Of a stretch of 21,471 nt of DNA, positions 1 through 6,853 are shown in pieces. The notes under the pieces were generated by a model. It was not told the DNA's origin and did no database searches. It worked only from the letters and a program-made list of their open reading frames with translations. Source of the stretch: Chthonomonadaceae bacterium (GTDB lineage: Bacteria > Armatimonadota > Chthonomonadetes > Chthonomonadales > Chthonomonadaceae). The translations under genes and the position numbers were made by a program. The DNA lies in contig JANXLO010000266.1 of the NCBI GenBank assembly GCA_025355115.1, forward strand, positions 1 to 21,471, written 5' to 3'. How positions within the stretch are numbered: the first letter of the stretch is position 1; every line of letters starts with the position of its first letter.

Positions 1-1
1 G

Positions 2-427
2 GCGGCGGAGATCATGAGCAAAGAGCGTCTTTGCCCCGTGATGCTTCTCACAGCCTACAGCGATGTCCCGATGATGGAGCAAGCGAATCGTGCAGGAGTG
101 CAGGCGTACCTCGTCAAGCCGTTCAGGAAGCAGGAGCTTCAGCCGACCATCGAGATCGTTATAACTCGCTACCGCGAGATGCTGGCGCTCGAGGGAGCTC
201 TCGATACTGCGCAGGAGCAGATCGAGTCCAACCGCATTGTTGGGCGTGCGAAGAGAATTTTGATGGACCGACACGAACTGGGCGATCAGGAGGCATATCG
301 CCGCCTGCACGCGCAGGCCCTCGCTACCGGCAAGCCGTTGCGGGAGATCGCGGAGGCGATTTTGCTGACCGAAGATGTTGCTATGCCGGGAAGCAGCGCC
401 CGACGTTCGCGCGCCGATCGATCGTGA
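2..427 (+). CDS. ANTAR-domain response regulator (AmiR/NasT type), 5' end cut by window edge
   Basis: The frame is open from base 2, so the ATG at 14 is probably internal and the start lies outside the window. What remains is the end of a receiver domain (VMLLTAYSD, then YLVKPF with the conserved Lys-Pro), a short coiled linker (EGALDTAQEQIESNR) and an ANTAR domain of about 50 residues (IVGRAKRILMDRHELGDQEAY.., then LREIAEAIL). ANTAR proteins bind paired hexaloop hairpins in leader RNAs and stop premature termination; family members control nitrate, amide and ethanolamine use. The phosphoacceptor Asp would be upstream and cannot be checked. The genes that follow are a porin, an ammonium channel and PII, so nitrogen control is a natural role. 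A partner kinase or sensor, if present, is outside the window. The family call is strong; the targets are inferred. Confidence 0.93.
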   Translation, partial: AAEIMSKERLCPVMLLTAYSDVPMMEQANRAGVQAYLVKPFRKQELQPTIEIVITRYREMLALEGALDTAQEQIESNRIVGRAKRILMDRHELGDQEAYRRLHAQALATGKPLREIAEAILLTEDVAMPGSSARRSRADRS

Positions 428-625
428 AGAACAGAACTATTTTCATAACCTGCTCGGTTCCTATTGCAATTTTCTACTAGTGTCGGGTATTCTGTAGTCT
501 GTGCAGTGCAGGAGCTTCCTGGCTAAGTTGCCTTGAAGTTCCACTCCAAAGCCCTCCCGGGCAAATGTGTCTCGCCGTAGAAGCAGGGTTGCTCTCTCCG
601 GTAAACAAACCTCATACTGCCTCCC

Positions 626-641
626 GCAACTCTGTCGTTGC
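626..641. promoter_or_regulatory. Inverted repeat GCAAC-N6-GTTGC upstream of the porin
   Basis: A perfect 5-bp inverted repeat around the six bases TCTGTC. The identical half-sites and spacing recur at 2453-2468 upstream of the ammonium channel gene. It could be a DNA operator or enhancer for a dimeric regulator, or an RNA hairpin with a hexaloop (G at position 4, but T rather than A at position 1). Confidence 0.4.
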
Positions 642-676
642 ATTTCTACAGTCCCAAATTCTGTTCTCCGTGTGAT

Positions 677-692
677 TGGCTTCTTGGCTGCG
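677..692 (+). promoter_or_regulatory. -24/-12-like (sigma-54) element upstream of the porin
   Basis: TGGC at 677-680 and TGC at 689-691 put the conserved GG and GC exactly 12 bases apart, as in sigma-54 promoters. The middle of the element is a poor match. It lies 57 bp downstream of the centre of the inverted repeat at 626-641. No sigma-54 gene is visible in the window, so this is a weak call that gains support only from the parallel layout before amt. Confidence 0.25.
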
Positions 693-739
693 TAACTATG
701 TTGCCCGGCGCCATTCTGCTTCAGATTGCCTGGACGTTC

Positions 740-775
740 GCGGGACGACGCCTGCTGTCGCCCGCTTATTTCATT
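740..775 (+). terminator. Intrinsic terminator-like hairpin inside the porin leader
   Basis: Bases 740-749 pair with 757-765 as a 9-bp GC-rich stem with one bulged A and a 7-base loop, followed by the T-rich tract TTATTTCATT (766-775). It lies 87 nt before the porin GTG, and I see no promoter between them. It therefore probably acts as a leader attenuator, although it could simply end the ANTAR transcript. Its 5' arm can also form a 5-bp hairpin (740-744 with 751-755) with the hexaloop ACGACG. That fold would destroy the terminator, as expected of an antiterminator. Confidence 0.55.
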
Positions 776-861
776 CCGATCCCTCCTCTCCCGGCAATGT
801 CTGGATCAAGAGCGGGTTCGGTCTACTCCCGCCTTGATTCTCATAAGGAGGACAACCCTCA

Positions 862-2343
862 GTGAACTGGAATTCCCTCCGCGCGAACCGCTTCTCCCGC
901 TGCGCACAGAGCCGCCGGGCAGGCAATGGACTGGCAACACCAGATACAGCCCTGCGCCCCCATCGCTCGAATCGCATCGCGGGCCGCCTTTCCCGCCCCA
1001 TGGTTTCGGCGCTCACCTGCGCACTGCTCGGATGGACGGCAGTCGCCGGCCAGGCTCAGGACACGCCCAAGCCTGATCCCACCAAATCGCCCGATCCGGC
1101 GAAAACTCAGGACGCAAAGGTTGCGACTGCCCCCGTTGCGCCTCCCGCGCCGGCTCCCGGCTCCGTCTCCATCACCGGTCTAGTCGATCTCTACTACGGG
1201 ATAAACGTACGTGCGCCGCGCGGTGCGGGCAACACGCCCTTCACCGGCGTCTCCACCGTAGGCAGCCCGACCGGCGAGATCATAGGCGTGGACAACTTTG
1301 GGCATTCGTTCGACATCAACGATCGTGACCCCAGCTTCAGCCTCGGCGAAATAAACATCGTCCGAGTTCCAGGCAAAGGGTTTCCGCTGGGCATCACGGC
1401 GACTCTCACCGGCGGCGACACGGCTCGGCTGGTTCATGCGACCGAGCCGGGCGGCACGAGCAACTGGCAGTACCTTCAGCAGGGGTTCCTGACCTACACG
1501 CCGCACATCATGGGCCGGGACGTGACGATCGACTTCGGCAAATTCGTCACGCCCTTCGGCTACGAGGTCATCGAGAGCAGCAGCAACGACAACTACACGC
1601 GCAGCTTCGGCTTTCAGTACGCGATTCCGTTCTACCATGCCGGAATTCGAGCGGCCTTTCCGGTCAATCCCAAGCTGACTCTGACGCTCTTCGGCGTCAA
1701 CGGCTGGAACAATGTTGCAGACGACAACGACGCGAAGTCCTTCATCGCGCAGCTGACCTGGAAACCCAACGCCAAGCTCACAGCGAACTTCACCTACATG
1801 GGCGGAGCGGAGGGGACCGGAGCCTTCGGCAACTATATTCCGGTGACCCCGGCCTTCCCGGCTGGGCTTCCTACCACTACGCTGGGCGGCACGACCTTCA
1901 TCACCTCGAAGGGGGCCGGTAACATCACGATCAACCTGGCGGAGTTTCAGCCCACCTACCAGATCACGAGCAAGCTTAAGATCGCGGGCGAACTGGACTA
2001 TGCGCATGCCGCCGGAGACGTCTACGGCGTCAAATCGTCCGGCACATGGCTGTCCGGCGCGGCCTATGCCCGCTACCAGGCCACTTCGCACTTCGCCTTT
2101 GCGGGACGCCTCGAGCAGTTCGAGGACATTCCCGGTACCGGCGGCGTCGGCCTGCGACTGGGCGGCGGCTACACCAAGCTGCAGAGCGCGACACTGACCG
2201 CGGAGTACACCAGCTTCAAGGGCCAGCTCATCTCGCGTCTTGAGTTCAGGCATGACTCGGCCAATAATCCACTCTTCGGAGCGGGCAGCAACGGCGTGAA
2301 GGATCAGGACACATTCACCCTCGGTGAAGTTTTCAAGTTCTGA
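862..2343 (+). CDS. Outer-membrane beta-barrel porin, BBP2/OmpL-like
   Basis: The start is GTG at 862, chosen for the strong site AAGGAGG at 845-851. The 493-residue product has an Arg-rich stretch of 46 residues before a signal-peptide core (from Met47, VSALTCALLGWTAVAGQA, cleavage near residue 65). A Pro/Ala-rich linker of about 40 residues follows, then the barrel, which opens with VSITGLVDLYYG. Alternating aromatic strands run to the end, and the last residue is Phe (LGEVFKF), the usual outer-membrane assembly signal. The pattern DFGKFVTPFGYEVIES resembles BBP2 (OmpL-like) porins. It probably lets small solutes cross the outer membrane. Its place between an ANTAR regulator and amt suggests a nitrogen compound, but the sequence does not show the substrate. 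Met47 (base 1000) would give a conventional signal peptide but has no good ribosome site. Confidence 0.85.
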   Translation: MNWNSLRANRFSRCAQSRRAGNGLATPDTALRPHRSNRIAGRLSRPMVSALTCALLGWTAVAGQAQDTPKPDPTKSPDPAKTQDAKVATAPVAPPAPAPGSVSITGLVDLYYGINVRAPRGAGNTPFTGVSTVGSPTGEIIGVDNFGHSFDINDRDPSFSLGEINIVRVPGKGFPLGITATLTGGDTARLVHATEPGGTSNWQYLQQGFLTYTPHIMGRDVTIDFGKFVTPFGYEVIESSSNDNYTRSFGFQYAIPFYHAGIRAAFPVNPKLTLTLFGVNGWNNVADDNDAKSFIAQLTWKPNAKLTANFTYMGGAEGTGAFGNYIPVTPAFPAGLPTTTLGGTTFITSKGAGNITINLAEFQPTYQITSKLKIAGELDYAHAAGDVYGVKSSGTWLSGAAYARYQATSHFAFAGRLEQFEDIPGTGGVGLRLGGGYTKLQSATLTAEYTSFKGQLISRLEFRHDSANNPLFGAGSNGVKDQDTFTLGEVFKF

Positions 2344-2358
2344 CGAAATCCGTTTCAC

Positions 2359-2387
2359 AGGAGGGCAGCCAACACCACTGCCCTCCT
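2359..2387 (+). terminator. Hairpin terminator after the porin gene
   Basis: A perfect 10-bp stem (2359-2368 with 2378-2387, arms AGGAGGGCAG and CTGCCCTCCT) with a 9-base loop begins 15 nt after the porin stop. No U-tract follows, so it may act with Rho or protect the 3' end of the RNA. Confidence 0.6.
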
Positions 2388-2452
2388 CTCAAACAGCAGG
2401 CCAAACGCCTTCTGACCAAATTTTATGTGGCCTTGCTAAGTGTTCTTTTGAT

Positions 2453-2520
2453 GCAACATTGATGTTGCCCTGGAAACAGGCGTTTCCTTAACTCCACCTA
2501 CTCTATCCGATCGTTTCCAG
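2453..2520 (+). promoter_or_regulatory. Tandem hexaloop hairpins with an alternative pairing, amt leader
   Basis: Hairpin 1 is GCAAC-[ATTGAT]-GTTGC (2453-2468); hairpin 2 is GGAAA-[CAGGCG]-TTTCC (2472-2487); the linker is 3 nt. Both have 5-bp stems and six-base loops. Loop 1 has A at position 1 and G at position 4, as in ANTAR target RNAs; loop 2 keeps only G4. The 5' arm of hairpin 2 (2470-2477) is also perfectly complementary over 8 bp to 2513-2520, so the folds exclude each other. Each loop could close further by one pair to a tetraloop, and no U-tract follows the long stem. Hairpin 1 has the same arms as the inverted repeat at 626-641, so a DNA-binding role is equally possible. Confidence 0.4.
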
Positions 2521-2533
2521 CGTGGGATGCGAT

Positions 2534-2549
2534 TGGCACTCACGCGGCA
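2534..2549 (+). promoter_or_regulatory. -24/-12-like (sigma-54) promoter candidate for amt
   Basis: TGGCAC at 2534-2539 is a full -24 match, and GCA at 2547-2549 has the correct 12-base GG-to-GC spacing; the two bases before GC are not TT. Transcription would start near 2561. The inverted repeat at 2453-2468 would then sit about 100 bp upstream, where NtrC-type enhancers usually lie. amt genes in many bacteria are sigma-54/NtrC controlled. Confidence 0.35.
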
Positions 2550-2572
2550 GGCTGAGTCCTGTCCACTCTAAG

Positions 2573-2598
2573 CCTGAATGGCTAGTCCAAAATTCAGG
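2573..2598 (+). promoter_or_regulatory. Hairpin just upstream of the amt ribosome binding site
   Basis: CCTGAAT (2573-2579) pairs perfectly with ATTCAGG (2592-2598) around a 12-base loop, ending 8 nt before the GAGGAGGGG site (2607-2615). A second hairpin, GGCAGG/CCTGTC (2546-2563), lies immediately upstream. They could affect translation initiation, but there is no direct evidence. Confidence 0.35.
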
Positions 2599-2622
2599 TA
2601 GCTCTTGAGGAGGGGAATCACT

Positions 2623-4188
2623 GTGAGACCAGAGAAGTTAACACGCCACCAAAAACTCGTTCGTCTCGCCCAGCGCATGAAAGACTCGGAATGGCGTCGA
2701 TTCGCCATGACGGTTATGGTCGGGAAAATCGGTGCGGTCGCCATTCTGCTGATGGTATTCGCGCTCTACTCCGCGTTGTCAGGCGGGGCGGCCCATGCCG
2801 ATGGCGCAGCCGGCATCAAGCCTGATGCGGTCATTAATCCGATCAATACGGTCTGGACATTGATAGCCGCTTTCCTGGTATTTGCCATGCAGGTCGGATT
2901 TACCATGCTCGAGGCGGGCTTCTGCCGCTCCCGCGAGACCGTCAATGTCCTGATGGAGTGCATAGTCGACACTTGCCTGTGCGGAGTTCTTTTCTTTGCA
3001 TGGGGCTACGCTTTCATGTTCAGCCACGGCAACGGCTTCATCGGAACCCACTGGTTCTTCCTGCAGGGAGCACCTGAGACCTACGAGGCCACGGGCGTTG
3101 CCCTTATGGCGCACTGGCTGTTCCAGTTCGCCTTCGCCGACACCTGTTCGACTATCACTTCAGGAGCCATGATCGGGCGCACAGGATGGATCGGAGACCT
3201 CCTATACAGCTTCGGCGTCTCCGGATTCATCTACCCAATCATAGGCCACTGGGCCTGGGGCCCGGACGGCTTCCTCGCCACAATGGGGAGCGCCGGAAAT
3301 TTCCTGCCATCCCTTGGCACAGGCTTCCACGACTTTGCAGGCTCCACCGTCGTCCACACCATCGGCGGCGTCATCGCCCTCGCCGGAGCCATCGCACTCG
3401 GGCCGCGGTTGGGACGCAGATTCAAGCGGGATGGCGGCGGAGCGATGCTTCCCCACGACCTTGTAATCGCCGCATCGGGCGGACTGATACTCTGGTTTGG
3501 CTGGTACGGCTTCAATCCCGGAAGCACACTTTCTGCGATGGACTTCCAGGGCATTGGTCGGGTTGCGGCCAATACCACGCTTGCAGCTTGCTCGGCAGGG
3601 CTACTCGCCATGCTCTGGTCCTATCCGCAGACGAAAAAATGGGATTTGGGCTTCACTATCAACGGCTTCCTGGCGGGCCTCGTCGCGATCACTTGCCCCT
3701 GTTACTGGGTCTCCCCCGCGGGAGCACTCGCCATCGGGGCAGTGGCTGGCATCGTGGTCGTCATGGGAGTGAACCTGTTGGAGTGGCTTCGCATCGACGA
3801 TCCAATCGGCGCCGTTCCGGTTCACGGCATCTGCGGAATTTGGGGCACCTGGTCGTTGGGCCTCTTCGCCACCGGCACTTATGGCGCCTCCACCCCAACC
3901 GGCGTAGATCATTCAGCCGTTTTCAAGGGTCTGTTCTACGGGGGCGGCACTTCGCTGCTCATGGCGCAGGTCATCGGCAACCTGATCATCGCAGCAGCGA
4001 CGTTCATCGTCGCGATGGCCATGATGTACACGCTCAAAGCGATACGCATGCTGCGTGTCTCGAAAGAGGGAGAGCTGGAAGGGCTGGATCTCCACGAGCA
4101 CGGCATTCCCGCCTATCCCGAGTTTGTCATGACGCCTTCTGCTACCCCGCATGGGGCGGTGAATGCCATACCCCAGGAGCCAGGATAG
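2623..4188 (+). CDS. amt: Ammonium transporter, Amt family
   Basis: GTG at 2623 is preferred over the upstream TTG at 2605, because the Shine-Dalgarno GAGGAGGGG (2607-2615) lies between them. The 521-residue protein has a basic N-terminus, a signal-like hydrophobic segment (residues 34-59, ending AHA) and then about 11 membrane spans. Diagnostic features are FADTCSTITSGA with the conserved Asp (about 173), GHWAWGPDGF (209-217), and the twin pore histidines in STVVHTIGG (H245) and VPVHGICGIWG (H401). It conducts ammonium or ammonia across the inner membrane as a trimer, and PII proteins can plug it from the cytoplasm. Its partner glnB lies 202 bp downstream, the usual glnK-amtB linkage in reverse order. 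The leader has possible sigma-54 and RNA-switch elements. A hydrophilic tail of about 40 residues follows the last span. Confidence 0.97.
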   Translation: MRPEKLTRHQKLVRLAQRMKDSEWRRFAMTVMVGKIGAVAILLMVFALYSALSGGAAHADGAAGIKPDAVINPINTVWTLIAAFLVFAMQVGFTMLEAGFCRSRETVNVLMECIVDTCLCGVLFFAWGYAFMFSHGNGFIGTHWFFLQGAPETYEATGVALMAHWLFQFAFADTCSTITSGAMIGRTGWIGDLLYSFGVSGFIYPIIGHWAWGPDGFLATMGSAGNFLPSLGTGFHDFAGSTVVHTIGGVIALAGAIALGPRLGRRFKRDGGGAMLPHDLVIAASGGLILWFGWYGFNPGSTLSAMDFQGIGRVAANTTLAACSAGLLAMLWSYPQTKKWDLGFTINGFLAGLVAITCPCYWVSPAGALAIGAVAGIVVVMGVNLLEWLRIDDPIGAVPVHGICGIWGTWSLGLFATGTYGASTPTGVDHSAVFKGLFYGGGTSLLMAQVIGNLIIAAATFIVAMAMMYTLKAIRMLRVSKEGELEGLDLHEHGIPAYPEFVMTPSATPHGAVNAIPQEPG

Positions 4189-4191
4189 CAT

Positions 4192-4232
4192 CGTGCCTCC
4201 GACGAGCGAGAACATTCCCTCGCTCCGGCACG
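4192..4232 (+). terminator. Nested hairpin directly after amt
   Basis: Outer arms CGTGCC (4192-4197) and GGCACG (4227-4232) enclose inner arms GAGCGAG (4204-4210) and CTCGCTC (4219-4225) with an 8-base loop. It starts 3 nt after the amt stop and lacks a T-tract. It may be a partial terminator or RNA-stability element that sets the amt to glnB ratio. Confidence 0.5.
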
Positions 4233-4282
4233 TAACAAGTAAGCAACGCCGGGACAAACTACCGGCAGTCGGCTCGGAGAGA

Positions 4283-4320
4283 TTCCCGCAGCGTCCAGCT
4301 CATCGGATTCGCTGCGGGAA
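4283..4320 (+). promoter_or_regulatory. Strong 11-bp hairpin in the glnB leader
   Basis: TTCCCGCAGCG (4283-4293) pairs perfectly with CGCTGCGGGAA (4310-4320) around a 16-base loop, 70 nt before the glnB start. No U-tract follows. It may be an RNA processing or attenuation element. Apart from this and the hairpin at 4192-4232, I see no clear promoter in the amt-glnB gap. Confidence 0.45.
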
Positions 4321-4390
4321 GAGACCGGCCATCCCCAACCGGCGAACGGAATGCTTCGTCTCGCAGAGCAAAGGCTGAGAGGTGGACTAG

Positions 4391-4732
<342 letters not shown>

Positions 4733-4751
4733 AAACACACTACCCGAATTC

Positions 4752-4782
4752 GACAGGGCCGGAGGCTCCCTCCGGCCCTGTC
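4752..4782 (+). terminator. Perfect 14-bp hairpin ending the amt-glnB unit
   Basis: GACAGGGCCGGAGG (4752-4765) and its exact complement (4769-4782) flank the 3-base loop CTC, 19 nt after the glnB stop. It is very stable but followed by CTATGAGC rather than a U-run. It marks the end of the nitrogen module. Confidence 0.7.
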
Positions 4783-4928
4783 CTATGAGCAGTACGACTC
4801 GATTTTTCCAACAATCTCCACACATAGCCCCGCCGTGCCAACCTGAAGCACTATCTCCGGACAACTTCTGCCTTTGCGAATAATATAGTCTTTTCTAACC
4901 TAAGCAAGGCTCTGCAGGCACTCCCTCA

Positions 4929-4984
4929 TTCCGCAGCGTTGACGCAGCGGAAATCCTTCCGTTGCTTACGTTGGCAGCGTTGAC
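4929..4984. repeat. 24-bp palindrome and 11-bp direct repeats in the gap before the esterase gene
   Basis: The gap 4783-5140 holds no convincing gene. Bases 4929-4952 form an interrupted palindrome (arms TTCCGC and GCGT with one A/A mismatch, two central bases). Its segment GCAGCGTTGAC (4933-4943) is repeated exactly at 4974-4984, 41 bp away, close to four helical turns. A further small inverted repeat, CAGTTG...CAACTG, spans 4990-5012. The layout suggests operator sites for the downstream gene. Both repeats contain TTGAC, but I could not find a matching -10. Confidence 0.35.
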
Positions 4985-5140
4985 ACGACCAGTTGGTAGC
5001 GAAAAGCAACTGTGAAGTCGGAGTAGGGAAGGAGTCTGATGCGGCTAAAGCAAATATAGCTGGGAAATGCGGAGTGAATGGGCTTCTGAAATTCACTGGC
5101 TCCGACCGCCGCAGTCAACGTATGGAGGAGTTATGCAACC

Positions 5141-6082
5141 ATGAAGACAAGTCTTGCACTCACGGTGTTTGCCCTGTTTGCCTGTACCACGCCGTCCCTC
5201 GGACAGACACAGACTGAGAAGTTGATTAGAAATACACCAGCTCCTCAGGCAGCCGCACAGCCGCCGAAAGAGAGCTACCCGGACGACCCCGACAATCACG
5301 AGAAAGCCGATGTCCCTAAAGGCAAAGTGACGAAAATGCCGAATTTTGCAAGCCAGGTTTTCGATCACACCGACCGCAGCTGGTGGATTTATGTGCCTTC
5401 GCAGTACACACCCGACAAGCCCGCCTGCGTCATGATTTTCCAGGACGGGCAAGGATATCAGGGGAGAGTGCCGACGGTCTTCGACAACCTCATCGCGAAA
5501 GGCGATATGCCGGTGACTATCGCCGTCTTCGTCAATCCGGGCAACCTGACGGATCCTGCCATCAAGCGTGGCAACAGCGAGCGTAGCTTCGAATACGATA
5601 CGGTATCGGATCAGTACTCTCGTTTCCTTCTCGAGGAGCTGCTGCCGGAAGTGGAGAAGACCTACAAGCTGCGGCATGACGCGGCGAGTCGCGCAGTGGC
5701 CGGGCTGAGCAGCGGAGCCTCCTGCGCTTTTACCGCCGCATGGTTCCGCCCCGATCAGTTCAGCAAAGTGCTCTCCTGGATCGGCAGCTACACCGACCTG
5801 GCAGGTGGCAAAACGGGCATCGAGGGTGCTCACAACTATCCGTTCATGATTCGCAGGATGGACAAGAAGCCGATCCGAGTCTTCCTTCAGGACGGCGACA
5901 ACGATCTCGACAACCCGTACGGAAATTGGCCGCTGGCAAATCAGTCGATGGCGAAGGCGCTTGCCTTCAAGGGCTATGACTATAAGTTCGAGTTCGGACA
6001 TGGGGGCCATAGCGGAACGCACGGCTTCGCGATACTGCCCGCCAGCCTGAAATGGCTATGGCGCGACTATAAGGCGGAGTAG
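5141..6082 (+). CDS. Secreted alpha/beta-hydrolase esterase, enterochelin-esterase (Fes) type
   Basis: The ATG at 5141 follows GGAGGAG (5124-5130). The 313-residue protein begins with a signal peptide (MKTSLALTVFALFACTTPSLG, cleavage near residue 21), so it acts outside the cytoplasm. The esterase domain (PF00756-like) starts near residue 68 with SQVFDHTDRSWWIYVPSQY. It holds the oxyanion-type segment VMIFQDGQGY, the nucleophile elbow G-L-S-S-G (Ser190), an acid candidate in DGDNDLDN (residues 251-258) and a His in GHGGHSGTHG (287-295). Fes-type enzymes cut siderophore, cinnamoyl or acetyl esters; the substrate here is unknown. A role in polysaccharide deesterification would fit the carbohydrate genes at 9269-11949, but they are not linked. 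It appears monocistronic, with a hairpin terminator downstream. Confidence 0.85.
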   Translation: MKTSLALTVFALFACTTPSLGQTQTEKLIRNTPAPQAAAQPPKESYPDDPDNHEKADVPKGKVTKMPNFASQVFDHTDRSWWIYVPSQYTPDKPACVMIFQDGQGYQGRVPTVFDNLIAKGDMPVTIAVFVNPGNLTDPAIKRGNSERSFEYDTVSDQYSRFLLEELLPEVEKTYKLRHDAASRAVAGLSSGASCAFTAAWFRPDQFSKVLSWIGSYTDLAGGKTGIEGAHNYPFMIRRMDKKPIRVFLQDGDNDLDNPYGNWPLANQSMAKALAFKGYDYKFEFGHGGHSGTHGFAILPASLKWLWRDYKAE

Positions 6083-6127
6083 GCTTGCAGTTTCGTGAGG
6101 GGGTTTGCTTCTCGTTCGAGCGGCTGT

Positions 6128-6161
6128 CGCATGGGTGAAACGAAGACGCTTCACCCATGCG
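6128..6161. terminator. Bidirectional hairpin between convergent genes
   Basis: CGCATGGGTGAA (6128-6139) pairs perfectly with TTCACCCATGCG (6150-6161); two more inner pairs leave a 4-base loop. It lies 46 nt past the esterase stop and 9 nt past the stop of the minus-strand gene ending at 6170, so it can serve both. Confidence 0.65.
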
Positions 6162-6169
6162 AGGGAGCG

Positions 6170-6853
6170 TTAGAAGATGAACTCGATGTTCTTCACGCCG
6201 AGAGTCTGAAAGGTGTGCTGCAGAGTCTCAAGGGCGTTTGCACGGGCTTTGCCGCGAATGTCGGCCTTCTCTGCGGCCTCCTGAAAGAGGCGGGCAGCCG
6301 TCTCCTGCGCTTTTGGCACGATGTTCTCGTCGTGCCAGAAGGGGCCGGACTGACTGTGCTCGACGTGAACATGGACGTTGGGGAGATATACGATTACAGG
6401 CGGCAGATGCACCCGCAGCCGCGTGGTGCCATCAGGCTGCTTCACTTGCTGCACGTCTTTGTCGGTGATGAGAGAGAGATCCATGCCCGCCTCCACCGTC
6501 CCATCCGCCGTCACTAGCGCCTGATTATGAGTCGCCCAGTGGTAGATTTCAGACCCGCCGGGGAGCACTTTGACCAGCCGATTTGGCTCCGCGTAAGACT
6601 CCTGAGTCAGCACATCGCTCTCCTTAAAGGAGGCCGTGTGCAGCTGTCCCAGCTTCTGCATCTGAAGGATTATCGCGCCTGTGTCGCGATAGCTCTCGGC
6701 GGACTTCTCCTGATGCCTGCCGAGCAGCCATCCCGCCAGCACGCCCATTCCGAGCAGGGCGACCCCAAACGCAGCCATCCATTTCAGCGGGGCGGTCGCG
6801 GAGGAGGGTGCACCCATTGGCGATCCCATTGGCGCAAGTCTAAATCGAGACAT
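6170..6853 (-). CDS. DUF4230-family single-span membrane protein
   Basis: The start is ATG at 6853, behind a purine-rich GGGAGAGAGGG site. The 227-residue protein has a Met/Ser/Pro-rich N-terminus, one membrane span (about residues 26-46, ending GWLLGR) and a soluble domain on the far side. The domain runs from IILQMQKLGQLHTASFKESDVLTQES through AGMDLSLITDKDVQQV to VHLPPVIVYLPNVHVHVE, ending in an amphipathic helix. The LGQLHTA..Y and AG.DLS patterns match my memory of DUF4230 (PF14014) proteins, whose function is not known. It stands alone, transcribed divergently from ndk. No catalytic motif is evident. Confidence 0.7.
   Translation of the reverse strand: MSRFRLAPMGSPMGAPSSATAPLKWMAAFGVALLGMGVLAGWLLGRHQEKSAESYRDTGAIILQMQKLGQLHTASFKESDVLTQESYAEPNRLVKVLPGGSEIYHWATHNQALVTADGTVEAGMDLSLITDKDVQQVKQPDGTTRLRVHLPPVIVYLPNVHVHVEHSQSGPFWHDENIVPKAQETAARLFQEAAEKADIRGKARANALETLQHTFQTLGVKNIEFIF

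Larger units (their letters stand above)
428..861 (+). promoter_or_regulatory. Long structured leader between the ANTAR gene and the porin gene
   Basis: These 434 bases hold no convincing gene. Bases 583-592 can pair with 626-635 as an uninterrupted 10-bp duplex (two G-U pairs). This pairing is incompatible with the local hairpin at 626-641, so two alternative folds are possible. A three-bp stem at 582-593 presents a hexaloop AGGGTT, with A at position 1 and G at position 4 as in ANTAR target loops, but the stem is weak. A terminator-like hairpin follows at 740-775. The leader therefore looks like an attenuation or antitermination region; this is inference from hand folding. Confidence 0.45.

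Noticed and set aside
638..865. A 75-codon open frame in the porin leader whose stop overlaps the porin GTG (GTGA)
   Set aside because: The only upstream starts (TTG 638, ATG 698) lack ribosome sites, the frame runs through the terminator hairpin, and the protein looks like nothing known. The overlap is tempting but could be chance.
1180..2358. A 392-codon open frame antisense to the porin gene
   Set aside because: It mirrors the porin gene and is Arg/Val/Gly-rich without recognisable motifs. The sense frame has a signal peptide, barrel strands and a strong ribosome site.
4163..4378. A 71-codon open frame between amt and glnB
   Set aside because: It overlaps the end of amt, crosses two strong hairpins, has no ribosome site and has an Arg/Ser/Pro-rich composition typical of off-frame translation in GC-rich DNA.
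4955..5100. Possible cobalamin-type riboswitch (GCAACTGTGA and later CACTGGC)
   Set aside because: Only scattered short matches are present; the GGGAA and GGTG core elements are not in the right order, and the downstream esterase is not a typical B12-regulated gene.
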